64,000 nucleotides of DNA from CAYOWQ01 sp964407695 (GTDB lineage: Bacteria > Planctomycetota > Phycisphaerae > Phycisphaerales > SM1A02). This document shows, in pieces, positions 44,636 to 53,130 of the stretch. Positions within the stretch are counted from its first letter, which is position 1. Each line of letters starts with the position of its first letter. Location of the stretch: positions 1 to 64,000 of the forward strand of contig CAYOWQ010000011.1 in the NCBI GenBank assembly GCA_964407695.1, written 5' to 3'. The position numbers were made by a program, and so were the translations under genes. Below the pieces are notes generated by a model, which saw only the letters and a program-made list of their open reading frames with translations, searched no databases and was not told the DNA's origin.

Positions 44636-45637
44636 TCAGGGCACAGGGACATGGTCGAGAACGATCTTGACGATGTCGTCCGGGGACTTGGATTCAGCCT
44701 CAGCCTCGTAGGATGGAACGACGCGGTGGCGGAGCACAAGCGGCGCGACGTCCTTGACGTCCTGAGGGATGACGTATCCGCGTCCGTCGAGGAAGGCATT
44801 GGCCCGTGACGCGATCGTGAGATTGATCGTGGCGCGCGGCGAAGCGCCGTATTGGATGAGCCCCTCGGCGGGAACGCGAAGTCGTTTCGGCTCGCGTGTG
44901 GCAATCACCAGATCGACCACATAGTCCTTGATTCGCTCATCCATGTAGATCTCATCGGCCACGGCTCGGGCCGACGCAATCTCCGCCGGTTCGAGAACTG
45001 GATCCACCTCGACACGGACCGCGGTCTTGGCCATCCGATCGAGAATGCGGCGCTCTTCCTCGCGAGTCGGGTAGTGAACGAGCGCTTTGAGCATGAAACG
45101 ATCAACCTGCGCTTCGGGAAGGGGGTAGGTTCCTTCCTGCTCGATCGGATTCTGTGTGGCGAGAACAAGAAACGGATCGTCGAGCGTGAAGGTCTCTCGC
45201 CCAATGGTGACCCGTCGCTCCTGCATGGCCTCGAGAAGGGCGCTCTGCACCTTGGCCGGAGCGCGATTGATCTCATCGGCCAGAATGATGTTGGCGAAGA
45301 TCGGGCCCTTCCGAACGGCGAAATCCCCGGTGTTGGGACGATAGATCTGAGTCCCGACCAGATCGGCGGGAAGGAGATCGGGCGTGAACTGGACCCGCTG
45401 GAAGGAGCAGTGGAGGCCCTTGGCAAGACTGGCGACGGCCGTTGTCTTCGCGAGACCTGGAACTCCTTCGATCAGCACATGGCCGTTTGAAAGCACGCCA
45501 AGAAGGAGCGACTTCAGCAGACTCTCCTGCCCGACGATCACGCGGCGAAGTTGTTCCAGCAGTCGCTGGAATGGTTCCGACGTCCGTTGAACGTCCTGGC
45601 CGATCCGCTTCACATCGAGCGTTGGTGCTGTGGTCAT
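44636..45637 (-). CDS. MoxR-family AAA+ ATPase
   Basis: AAA+ chaperone-like ATPase of 333 residues that heads the Bat operon. Walker A is EGVPGLAKT, Walker B is NIILADEINRAPAKVQSALL, followed by MQERRVTIGRETFTLDDPFL and sensor-1 in LVLATQNPIEQEGTYPLPEA, all classical for MoxR. FMLKALVHYPTREEE and the C-terminal lid (GASPRATINLTIASRANAFL) are also present. The ATG at 45637 (MTTAPTLDVKRIG) is chosen because the longer reading to 45841 runs into deoC and lacks conserved sequence. MoxR proteins are thought to activate VWA partners, and here they are encoded downstream. Confidence 0.96.
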   Translation of the reverse strand: MTTAPTLDVKRIGQDVQRTSEPFQRLLEQLRRVIVGQESLLKSLLLGVLSNGHVLIEGVPGLAKTTAVASLAKGLHCSFQRVQFTPDLLPADLVGTQIYRPNTGDFAVRKGPIFANIILADEINRAPAKVQSALLEAMQERRVTIGRETFTLDDPFLVLATQNPIEQEGTYPLPEAQVDRFMLKALVHYPTREEERRILDRMAKTAVRVEVDPVLEPAEIASARAVADEIYMDERIKDYVVDLVIATREPKRLRVPAEGLIQYGASPRATINLTIASRANAFLDGRGYVIPQDVKDVAPLVLRHRVVPSYEAEAESKSPDDIVKIVLDHVPVP

Positions 45638-45746
45638 TGCAAATCTCAGATGCGCTTGGAAGCCCTTTCCGGCTCGGAGTATAGGATCGGCGGCCGGATC
45701 CGGCCCGCACAGATGTAAGGGTGCAAAGTCTTCAATTTGGCGTTGA

Positions 45747-46721
45747 TCAGGCCAGCGAGACGTCGTAGTCGGCAGTGTATCGCGAGCCGGCGCTTCGACG
45801 AATCTGGCGAAGCAGGTCGTTGAGGAGGGCGCTGGCCCCAAATCGGAAAAGAGACGGCGTCAGCCAATCTTCACCGAGCGTCTCCTTGACCATGACGAGG
45901 TAATGAAGTGCCGACTTGGAACTTCGAATTCCACCTGCCGGTTTCATCCCGATGCGGATACCCGAGGAGCGGAAGTGATCACGGATGGCCTCGAGCATGA
46001 CCAGCGTCACCGGCATCGTGGCCGCCGGTGCGATCTTGCCGGTGGAGGTCTTGATAAACACCTCGCCGTCGGCGAGGGGTGCGGAGCCCGGGACGGTCGA
46101 CACTGCATTGATGGCGAGATCGGAGGCCCATCGGACTGACTCGAGGGTCTCCAATTCGCCGGTTTCTAGAATTATCTTGAGGTGTGCCGGTCCGCACGCG
46201 GATTTGACCTCCCGGATCTCGCGGGAAACATCCTGCCATCTGCCCGCGAGGAAGGCACCGCGGTGAATCACCATGTCGATTTCGTCCGCTCCGTGACGCA
46301 CCGCATCCCCGACATCCCGGAGGCGAACGTCCAGAGAATACATGCCGCTGGGGAATCCCGTCGCGACCGAGGCGACCTTGACACCCGACCCGCGCAAGGC
46401 CTCAACAGCGATGGGCACGACCGATGGATACACGCAAACTGCAGCAACCGACGGAACCGCCGGGTGGATTGGACATTGATCGGGTCGCACAGCCTTCCGA
46501 CACAGCGAGACAACCTTCTGAGGGGTGTCTTTCCCTTCCAGTGTGGTCAGGTCGATCATCGAAACAGCAAGGAGCAAGGCTTGGAGCTTCGAGTGCCCCT
46601 TGATCGATCGACGGGTGAATGACTCTGCCCGTTGAACAGCCATGGTGACATCGACGGGCCGGCGACTCAAGGGTTCCGTTTCAATCCTTGGCAACGAGTT
46701 CAAGACCATCGGTGGAGTCAC
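45747..46721 (-). CDS. deoC: Deoxyribose-phosphate aldolase, long type
   Basis: Cytosolic enzyme of 324 residues that splits 2-deoxyribose 5-phosphate into glyceraldehyde 3-phosphate and acetaldehyde in deoxynucleoside catabolism. The Schiff-base Lys224 lies in VFIKTSTGKIAP. Other active-site residues are Asp149 (GADEIDMVIHRGAFLAG) and Lys182 (LKIILETGEL); GMKPAGGIR binds phosphate. At 324 residues it is closer in length to the animal-type DERA than to the 220-260-residue bacterial forms. Its start overlaps the stop of the HlyD-like gene (ATGA), which is unusual for a nucleoside-catabolism gene. Confidence 0.96.
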   Translation of the reverse strand: MTPPMVLNSLPRIETEPLSRRPVDVTMAVQRAESFTRRSIKGHSKLQALLLAVSMIDLTTLEGKDTPQKVVSLCRKAVRPDQCPIHPAVPSVAAVCVYPSVVPIAVEALRGSGVKVASVATGFPSGMYSLDVRLRDVGDAVRHGADEIDMVIHRGAFLAGRWQDVSREIREVKSACGPAHLKIILETGELETLESVRWASDLAINAVSTVPGSAPLADGEVFIKTSTGKIAPAATMPVTLVMLEAIRDHFRSSGIRIGMKPAGGIRSSKSALHYLVMVKETLGEDWLTPSLFRFGASALLNDLLRQIRRSAGSRYTADYDVSLA

Positions 46722-48427
46722 GATGCGCTTGAGGCCTCGGTGGTGCTTGCTGGGGACACCACTTCGGTGCCGGCCGCAGAAGCCTCCGCTTCCGGTTTCG
46801 CATCTCGACCCTTCTTCCCCGCGGCAGAATCGGATTTCTTGGACGCGGGGACTGCCGGTCCCTGCTCGCCGGCAGGGTTCGACGTGTTTTCGCGGTTCGG
46901 CAGGGGCAGCCGGGAAACGACCTGCTCGGGGCTCGGCTCACGCAGGAGCACTCGGTCGCCTTCAGCAAGCCCGCTGATGATTTCGACCCGCATCTCACTG
47001 GCACGACCGGTTTCCACCTTCTGTTGAGAATATCCGCTTCCATCGGGCACGTAGACATACGCAAGCGGCCCGTTGCGCAGCACGGCCTGGATGGGGACCG
47101 AGAGGCAGTTCTCAATTCGCTCCACGAAGATCTCAGCGCGACACCGCATCGACGGCTTGAGTCCGGATGGAAGCTCGCCATCAAGCCTGACCCGGACCGT
47201 GTAATCGCGACGATTTGGATCTCGCCAGCCACCCGTTTCGGCGAGCACACTGACAGAATACACCTCGCCGGTCATGGGGGCATTCGGCATGGCGTCTGAA
47301 TAGACGATGGCGCGCTGCCCGGGCTTGACCCGGCCCGCCAATGCTTCGTTGACCTTGACATTGGCGGTCATCTGGGAGGTGTCGGGAAGGATAATGATGG
47401 TCTGATTTGGATAGAGCTGGGCACCGACTTTAATCGGATTGTCGTTGCCGCCCCATCGGTTCGACTCCACACTGCTGGCGTAGATGACCAGGCCGTCTCG
47501 GGGTGCGCGGATGGTGCAGCTGGCGAATTGCTGCTGAAGTCTCGCAAGCCGGTCTCTGGCCGACTGCAGCTTGAATTTTGCACTCTCGACGTCGGCACTG
47601 GCTGTCACGATCTCCGCATCAGTCCGCTCTTTCACGCGGCCTCGCTCGGCATTGGCTTGATCCAGATCGGACTGCTTTTTCGCCTGCTCTTCCTTGACTT
47701 TGTACGTATTGAATACATCGAGGTCGATCGTGGCCTGATCGAGCGTTGAACGGGCCTCGACGAGCGCTATCCGGTCGAGCTCGTACTCATCCTTGCTGAG
47801 GAAACCGGCATCAAGCAACTTTTGTGATTCAAGGAACTTGGCTTCAAGGCGGTCCAGGTCGATCTTGGCAGTCTCAACACCGGTCTCCAGCTTCTTTCGC
47901 TGAGACATCATGTCACCCTGTTGCCACGCTTCCAGGGCCAGCTTGGCAAGTTCAATCGCAAGGTCGGCCTTGGCAAGGTCGCTGTCGGCGGCATTTCGTT
48001 GAATGGACAGCTTGCTCTCTGCTGCGACAAGCGCCTTTTCGGCAACGTTGACCTCGTCCTCTGCATCCTTGATCTTGAGCTGAACCTCTTCGTCGGCAAG
48101 GCGGACTAGAACCTCATCCTTCTTGACCGACTTTCCTTCCTCCACAATCTCGGTGATTACGGCTTTGAAGTTGTCGCCCAGCATGTTCACCACGTCGGTC
48201 TGCTGAAAGGCTGCGAGTTCTCCCGAAGAAGGGATCATCACATCCATGTTGGTGCGAACAACCTGCTGGATCTCGTTGGTTCCGGCCTCTGAACCGACGC
48301 CACCCTTTCGGAGTGCCAACAGCCCGGCCAAGACCGCTGCAGCCACCACGACGCCTCCCACGACGAAGAGGAGCATCTGGCCGCGGCGACGCTGTTGGCC
48401 CGTCGAGGTTATTCCTGGTTGGTGCAT
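46718..48427 (-). CDS. HlyD/RND-type membrane fusion protein
   Basis: Periplasmic adaptor of 569 residues that bridges an inner-membrane pump to a TolC-type channel. A transmembrane anchor (about 18-39) is followed by a first half-lipoyl segment (ELAAFQQTDVVNMLGDNFKA). A long coiled-coil hairpin follows (about 115-310, containing EDEVNVAEKALVAAESKLSI), then the second half-lipoyl segment FASCTIRAPRDGLVIYASSV. Beta-barrel and membrane-proximal parts include VKVNEALAGRVKPGQRAIVY. The C-terminus (from about 500) is a Ser/Ala/Glu-rich tail of about 70 residues, longer than usual. No pump gene (ABC, RND or MFS) is adjacent. It lies 23 bases after the TolC-like gene. Confidence 0.92.
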   Translation of the reverse strand: MHQPGITSTGQQRRRGQMLLFVVGGVVVAAAVLAGLLALRKGGVGSEAGTNEIQQVVRTNMDVMIPSSGELAAFQQTDVVNMLGDNFKAVITEIVEEGKSVKKDEVLVRLADEEVQLKIKDAEDEVNVAEKALVAAESKLSIQRNAADSDLAKADLAIELAKLALEAWQQGDMMSQRKKLETGVETAKIDLDRLEAKFLESQKLLDAGFLSKDEYELDRIALVEARSTLDQATIDLDVFNTYKVKEEQAKKQSDLDQANAERGRVKERTDAEIVTASADVESAKFKLQSARDRLARLQQQFASCTIRAPRDGLVIYASSVESNRWGGNDNPIKVGAQLYPNQTIIILPDTSQMTANVKVNEALAGRVKPGQRAIVYSDAMPNAPMTGEVYSVSVLAETGGWRDPNRRDYTVRVRLDGELPSGLKPSMRCRAEIFVERIENCLSVPIQAVLRNGPLAYVYVPDGSGYSQQKVETGRASEMRVEIISGLAEGDRVLLREPSPEQVVSRLPLPNRENTSNPAGEQGPAVPASKKSDSAAGKKGRDAKPEAEASAAGTEVVSPASTTEASSAS

Positions 48428-48450
48428 GGGGCTGGACCTGCCTTTGGAGT

Positions 48451-50217
48451 CTAGGAGCCGACGTTCGAGATTTCGACCTCGCCGGGTGGTGGATTCGCGG
48501 TGATTTCCATCCCGTTCAGGGCCTGAAGCATGCCGTTCGGAGTCACCCGCAGCTGTCCGGTGGCGACAAGGTAATTCAGAATGGCCACCTGAAGGTCCCG
48601 GCGGGCGCGATCTCGATCGTCTTCGGCACGCAGGAGGGCGTCGACGGCTTCGCTGCGGTCGCGGGCATCGGCGCGGGCCGGTGCGGCATCAATCGATTCC
48701 TGGCGTCGCTTGGCGATCCCGATGTTCTCCTCCTGAAGCTGGAGACTGAAGATGGCCCGGTCGATATCACGGCCGGCTGCCCGGACTTCCACGGCGACGG
48801 TGTCGCGGAACTGGTCATGAGATCGGATGGACCTTTCGAGGGCGATCTGAGATTGCCTCAGGCGAACCCGCTCAATCTCCCGATCGAGCGGCACGCCAAA
48901 GGTCAAGCCGGCCGATGCATCGAGATCACCGGGGTCAAAATCGGCTCCCGCCCGCTCGTTGACGCGATCCAAGTCGGTCGGCAACGAAACGTTTCCTGTG
49001 AGATTGAGGTCTGGCAGGAGTTGGTTCCTCGCCACGGCCACCGTTCGTCGGCTGTCTTCGACCTGATCACGTGACGTCTGAAGATCGAGTCGATAGAGCA
49101 GCGCCATCTGAACGGCCTCATCAAGGTCGACTTTCGGCGGCTTGAGGCCAATCTCGCTCTTGACAATCACGAGCGGTTGCTCGGTGGGCATGCCCAGACG
49201 TACCTTGAAGCGGTCAACGGTCAATCGATACTGTTCCTGCTGGGATGTCAGGCTGTCACGGGCAAACAGAGTGTCTTGCGCGGCAAGGGCCGCTTGGAAC
49301 GGTTCCTCGCGCCCGGCCTTCACCAAAGCCTGGGCCCGCTCCTCCAACTGCACGAAACTCGCCAGTTGCCGTTCGGCATTGGCAATTCCCTGCTGAAGTG
49401 CAACGAGCGTCAGAAAGTCGGACGCGATGGAGACGAGGAAGTTTCGGCGAAACTGCTCAAACGACCTCGCGGCGTAGATAACGTCTCGTTCCGCCTGGAT
49501 TCGACTGTCGCGAGCCGCCAGCCCCGCCCCGCGCAGGAGCGGGATATTGGCATCCAGAATGATGTCGGCCGACTGGACACCCTCACCGGCTACACGTTGA
49601 TAGAGATCCTCGGTCGCGCTGGCCAAGGCTCGTACGGAGACGTCCCCGCCGTACGGAAGCCTTTGTGTCGCCCGCAGCTCGTTGACAATGCTCAACGACG
49701 AGTCGAACAGATCGTTGTCGCCCTGCGTGCGAGCTGTTGTGGTGATTTCATCAAAAAACCGCGGACCCCACAGGTGCCGCTCCACGAGAAGCTCCAGAGC
49801 GGCGAGCACATAGGTCTCCTCTGCGTCACGGTATTCCCGGCTGTGTTCGACAGCGTATTTGAGCGCTTCGTTCAGGACCATCTTCGCGGCGTCATCGGGG
49901 GTGGCGCTGTACGAGGCAAGTCTTTCGATGACGTTCTCAGCTTCGGAACGCGCCTGGTAATTGAAATCCGCGGCATTCGGGTTGACCGAAGCCGGTCGCT
50001 GTCCCTCAAATTCGAGTGTTCCCGACCAGGGTGATCGCGATTCGGGCACGATCGTCTCAGGCGAATACGCCTCCTTGCCGAGGCTCCTGCTGGCCTCGTG
50101 CACCAAGGCGGTGGTTCGGCGGTCAATAGCCGCCATTCCCGACTCGCAACCTGTCTCGAAAGCGACCGAAATGAGCATCAGAATGAGCGAGGTTGTGGCG
50201 AAGGAACGGCAGCGCAT
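48451..50217 (-). CDS. TolC-family outer-membrane efflux protein
   Basis: Outer-membrane channel protein of 588 residues. A signal sequence (FATTSLILMLISVAF) ends near Cys24 in FETGCESG, which is not a good lipobox but could be lipidated. Two long helical outer-membrane-efflux repeats follow (about 200-370 and 375-560), with RLDLQTSRDQVEDSRRTVAV, ARNQLLPDLNLTGNVSLPT and LTFGVPLDREIERVRLRQSQ matching the family. The N-terminal 150 residues before the first repeat are longer than in E. coli TolC. The ATG at 50217 (MRCRSFATT) is chosen; a longer reading to 50259 overlaps the divergent gene's upstream region. It precedes the membrane fusion protein. Confidence 0.93.
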   Translation of the reverse strand: MRCRSFATTSLILMLISVAFETGCESGMAAIDRRTTALVHEASRSLGKEAYSPETIVPESRSPWSGTLEFEGQRPASVNPNAADFNYQARSEAENVIERLASYSATPDDAAKMVLNEALKYAVEHSREYRDAEETYVLAALELLVERHLWGPRFFDEITTTARTQGDNDLFDSSLSIVNELRATQRLPYGGDVSVRALASATEDLYQRVAGEGVQSADIILDANIPLLRGAGLAARDSRIQAERDVIYAARSFEQFRRNFLVSIASDFLTLVALQQGIANAERQLASFVQLEERAQALVKAGREEPFQAALAAQDTLFARDSLTSQQEQYRLTVDRFKVRLGMPTEQPLVIVKSEIGLKPPKVDLDEAVQMALLYRLDLQTSRDQVEDSRRTVAVARNQLLPDLNLTGNVSLPTDLDRVNERAGADFDPGDLDASAGLTFGVPLDREIERVRLRQSQIALERSIRSHDQFRDTVAVEVRAAGRDIDRAIFSLQLQEENIGIAKRRQESIDAAPARADARDRSEAVDALLRAEDDRDRARRDLQVAILNYLVATGQLRVTPNGMLQALNGMEITANPPPGEVEISNVGS

Positions 50218-50273
50218 GGGGAACATATTCGGTGACTGTTCAAACATATCGGTTGCCACCGGAGGCTTTTTCC

Positions 50274-53105
50274 ATGAAACTGCCCCGTTTCCTTTCCGGC
50301 CCGACTACTCGGGCCACACGAGCGTGTCAGTCTATGCCCAACGTCACCTACGACGGACAGAGTTTCCTCATCAATGGTCGCCGGCTCTGGCTGGTCGGAG
50401 CCTCCATTCAATATTCGCTTTCGGCACCCAGCACGTGGCCCGACTTGATTCGGGACGCCAAATTGGCCGGATTCAATCTGATCGACACTTCGGTGCCGTG
50501 GTCCCGGCATGAGCCGCGGCCCGGCCGGTTCGATTTTGCCGGCCCCAACGACCTGAGGCGATTCGTCACCCTCTGCGGCGAGGTCGGGATGCGGGTGCTC
50601 TTGCGAATCGGGCCGAATATCGGAGGCGCCTTCGACGGCGGAGGCATGCCCTCCTGGCTGGGGGACATGGAGGATGTTCGACTTCGGGAAAGCAACGACG
50701 TATTTCTCGAAAGGGTCAGTTCCTACTACCACAAGGTCCTGGGGCAGGTTGCCGACCTTCAGATCACCACGCAAGACGGCCCGGCCGGCCGTGATGGAGG
50801 ACCATTGCTGTTGGTGCAGGTTGAGCATCAATGGCATTGCTCCAACGACGACGAAGGGCGTGACTACCTGCGAGAGCTGGCGAGATTTGCTCGGGAATGC
50901 GGGATCACCGTTCCGCTCCTCACGGCCAATGACCTCTGGCAGGATGTTGAGGGAACCATCGAGACATGGTCGGGTTCGTCGAACCTTCTCGTCAACCTGA
51001 GGCAATTGCGCGGCGTTCAATCGCATGCTCCTCGGATCGTCACCCTGTGTGATCGGAGTCAACTGGAGATCTGGGGACGAAAGCAGCCGTCGGGACTGCA
51101 GATGACCGAAGTGATTTCCCGGGCGGCCGAGGTGCTGGCCGCCGGAGCCCAGTTCATCGCGTCGCCGTTTCATGCCGGTCAACAACCATCGTTCAGTGGG
51201 GGGCGGCTTAGCGGCCCGGAGGGCGGATTCGTGACGCCCCGGACCCTCGGTGCGGCGATCGACGAAGCTGGCCGAAAGACCGCGGTCTACTCGAGCCTGA
51301 AGAAGTTGGCTTCGTTTGCGTCATCATTCGGACACGTCTTCGCTGATCTTGATCCCGATTACCACCCGATCGGCGTGGACCTCTCTGAGATTCACGGCCG
51401 GGCAAGTGCGCTGGGCGCCAGCAAGCGCGTCTCGGCTGAAGTGGGTCTGGTGCCGGTTCACCTTCGCGGCGCACAAGGTTCCGTCGTCCTCGTGTTTGGG
51501 TCAGAACATGGCCCAAGGTCGACCACGTTGTTGCTGGAGAACGGCGTTCGAATGCCCATTCACCTGGGCAGGGAGGCGGTGGGCTGGTTCATCCTCGATG
51601 TTGACCTGGGGGGCAAAGCGCATCTCGATTACTCCAATCTGATGCCGTGGACGCTTGTGGGCGGGTCGATGCTGGTCCTCTTTGGACCGGAATCGACGCC
51701 GGCGTATGTGTCGGTTGATGGCACACCGATTGAAGTGCCCGTGCCTTCGGGTGACAAACCATTGATCATCCCACAGAAGGACGTCGTTGTGGTGATCTGC
51801 AACGAGCGAATGATCGATCGGGCAATGGTGCATCAGAAGAAGCTCTATCTCAATGTGTCGGGATTCGATGCCTCCGGGGCGCCGATTCCGTTTGATGCAG
51901 CGAAGGTCGTGGCGATTAGCATCTCGGGAGAAACCCAGTCGGTTCCGGCATCGTCCGTGCGTGAGAAGGCTCGTTCATCCAAGCTGACGCAGGGGGCCTG
52001 GTTGGCGTGGCCACTGGACGCCTATGTCACCGGGGAGTCTCAACGATTTGCAACGCTTGAAGGGCCTGCCTCACTCAATTCCTGTGGCGCTGCAGGTGGT
52101 TATGGGTGGTACCGCCTTCGATTCAAGGATGGATCCAGCCGCAAACGGCTGGTTCATATTCCAGACTCGGGTGACCGAATTCACCTCTACCGCAGTGAGA
52201 GGTTGATCGGGGTCTATGGAGAAGGCCCGGCTGCGAAGGAACTACCCCTCGACCTCGTCATCGCCAAGGACGACTCGATCACGATCCTTGCCGATCATCT
52301 CGGCGGGTTTTCCGATGGAGCCGACCAACACCAGCGACATGGTGTCTATGGCCACCTGCTGGAGGTCAAACAAACAAAACCTGCTTCCAAGCGCATCTCT
52401 GCGGATCCAGTGGATCCATTTGAAGTGCGCGGGTTCTTATGGGGCCGGGCGCAGGGGCAAGGTTCAGACTCATCGCAAATACGCTGGCCGCTCAGTCTGG
52501 CCAAGACCAAGCCAATGCTTGTGACGATTCGGAATTGTTCAGTCTCGGGCACGTTTCTTCTCAATGACATTCCGATTCAGTGGTTCCCCGGATCGGCGGG
52601 GTCGACGAATTTGTCAATGATGTTGACTCCGGATCAGCCCGAAGGCGCCAAACGCGGGGCGAATGTTCTGCGGTTTGCCCCAGATCCCTATCAGGATCAG
52701 CCGTTGGAGCGCCTGCAGAAGGCCATTCGGTTTTATTCAGTCATCAGCACTGTGTCCGACGGTGCCTCCTGGGCCTTTGCGAAGTGGGAGCCTCCTGATC
52801 CAGTTGCCACAGGTTGGCAGACGACCCATCCTGCAAAGGGCAAACCATGCTGGTGGATGTCGACATTTCGGGCACCGATCGGGCCAATCTGGCTCGACCT
52901 GCGGCCGTTGAGTAAGGGCCAGGTTTTCGTTAACGGCCAGAATCTTGGGCGATATTTCGTTGCCGGGAGCGATGGACGGAAGGTGGGCCCCTTGGAAGGC
53001 CTGGTTGTCCCGCCATCCTGGCTGCGCAGCGATGCCGAGAATACGCTGATGATCTTTGACGAGCACGGATTCAGCGCTGCGAAGGTCGGCCTGCGTCCGT
53101 TCTAG
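50274..53105 (+). CDS. GH35 beta-galactosidase-like protein, probably non-catalytic
   Basis: A 943-residue protein with the layout of GH35 beta-galactosidases. The TIM barrel starts LINGRRLWLVGASIQYSLSA, then AKLAGFNLIDTSVPWSRHEP and FDFAGPNDLRRFV. Where active enzymes have QVENEY, this reads QVEHQW: the acid/base Glu is Gln186. Where they have a TEF..GW nucleophile motif, this reads VTLCDRSQLEIWG: the Glu is Leu258. The AEWDFGG motif reads GGAFDGGG. The later FIASPFHAGQQPSFSGGRL and IDEAGRKTAVYSSLKKL still align with the family. C-terminal jelly-roll domains follow, ending GQVFVNGQNLGRYFVAG. The start at 50274 follows CGGAGG. No signal peptide is clear. A carbohydrate-binding or scaffolding role is possible. 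Confidence 0.85.
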   Translation: MKLPRFLSGPTTRATRACQSMPNVTYDGQSFLINGRRLWLVGASIQYSLSAPSTWPDLIRDAKLAGFNLIDTSVPWSRHEPRPGRFDFAGPNDLRRFVTLCGEVGMRVLLRIGPNIGGAFDGGGMPSWLGDMEDVRLRESNDVFLERVSSYYHKVLGQVADLQITTQDGPAGRDGGPLLLVQVEHQWHCSNDDEGRDYLRELARFARECGITVPLLTANDLWQDVEGTIETWSGSSNLLVNLRQLRGVQSHAPRIVTLCDRSQLEIWGRKQPSGLQMTEVISRAAEVLAAGAQFIASPFHAGQQPSFSGGRLSGPEGGFVTPRTLGAAIDEAGRKTAVYSSLKKLASFASSFGHVFADLDPDYHPIGVDLSEIHGRASALGASKRVSAEVGLVPVHLRGAQGSVVLVFGSEHGPRSTTLLLENGVRMPIHLGREAVGWFILDVDLGGKAHLDYSNLMPWTLVGGSMLVLFGPESTPAYVSVDGTPIEVPVPSGDKPLIIPQKDVVVVICNERMIDRAMVHQKKLYLNVSGFDASGAPIPFDAAKVVAISISGETQSVPASSVREKARSSKLTQGAWLAWPLDAYVTGESQRFATLEGPASLNSCGAAGGYGWYRLRFKDGSSRKRLVHIPDSGDRIHLYRSERLIGVYGEGPAAKELPLDLVIAKDDSITILADHLGGFSDGADQHQRHGVYGHLLEVKQTKPASKRISADPVDPFEVRGFLWGRAQGQGSDSSQIRWPLSLAKTKPMLVTIRNCSVSGTFLLNDIPIQWFPGSAGSTNLSMMLTPDQPEGAKRGANVLRFAPDPYQDQPLERLQKAIRFYSVISTVSDGASWAFAKWEPPDPVATGWQTTHPAKGKPCWWMSTFRAPIGPIWLDLRPLSKGQVFVNGQNLGRYFVAGSDGRKVGPLEGLVVPPSWLRSDAENTLMIFDEHGFSAAKVGLRPF

Positions 53106-53130
53106 AGCCAGCCCCGTTCACGCCGGAAGA

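Noticed and set aside
45638..45841. 68-residue N-terminal extension of the MoxR ATPase
   Set aside because: It runs into deoC, has no conserved sequence, and the ATG at 45637 begins the usual MoxR N-terminus.
50274..53105. Calling an active beta-galactosidase
   Set aside because: Both catalytic glutamate positions read as Gln and Leu in my alignment, so activity is not supported.
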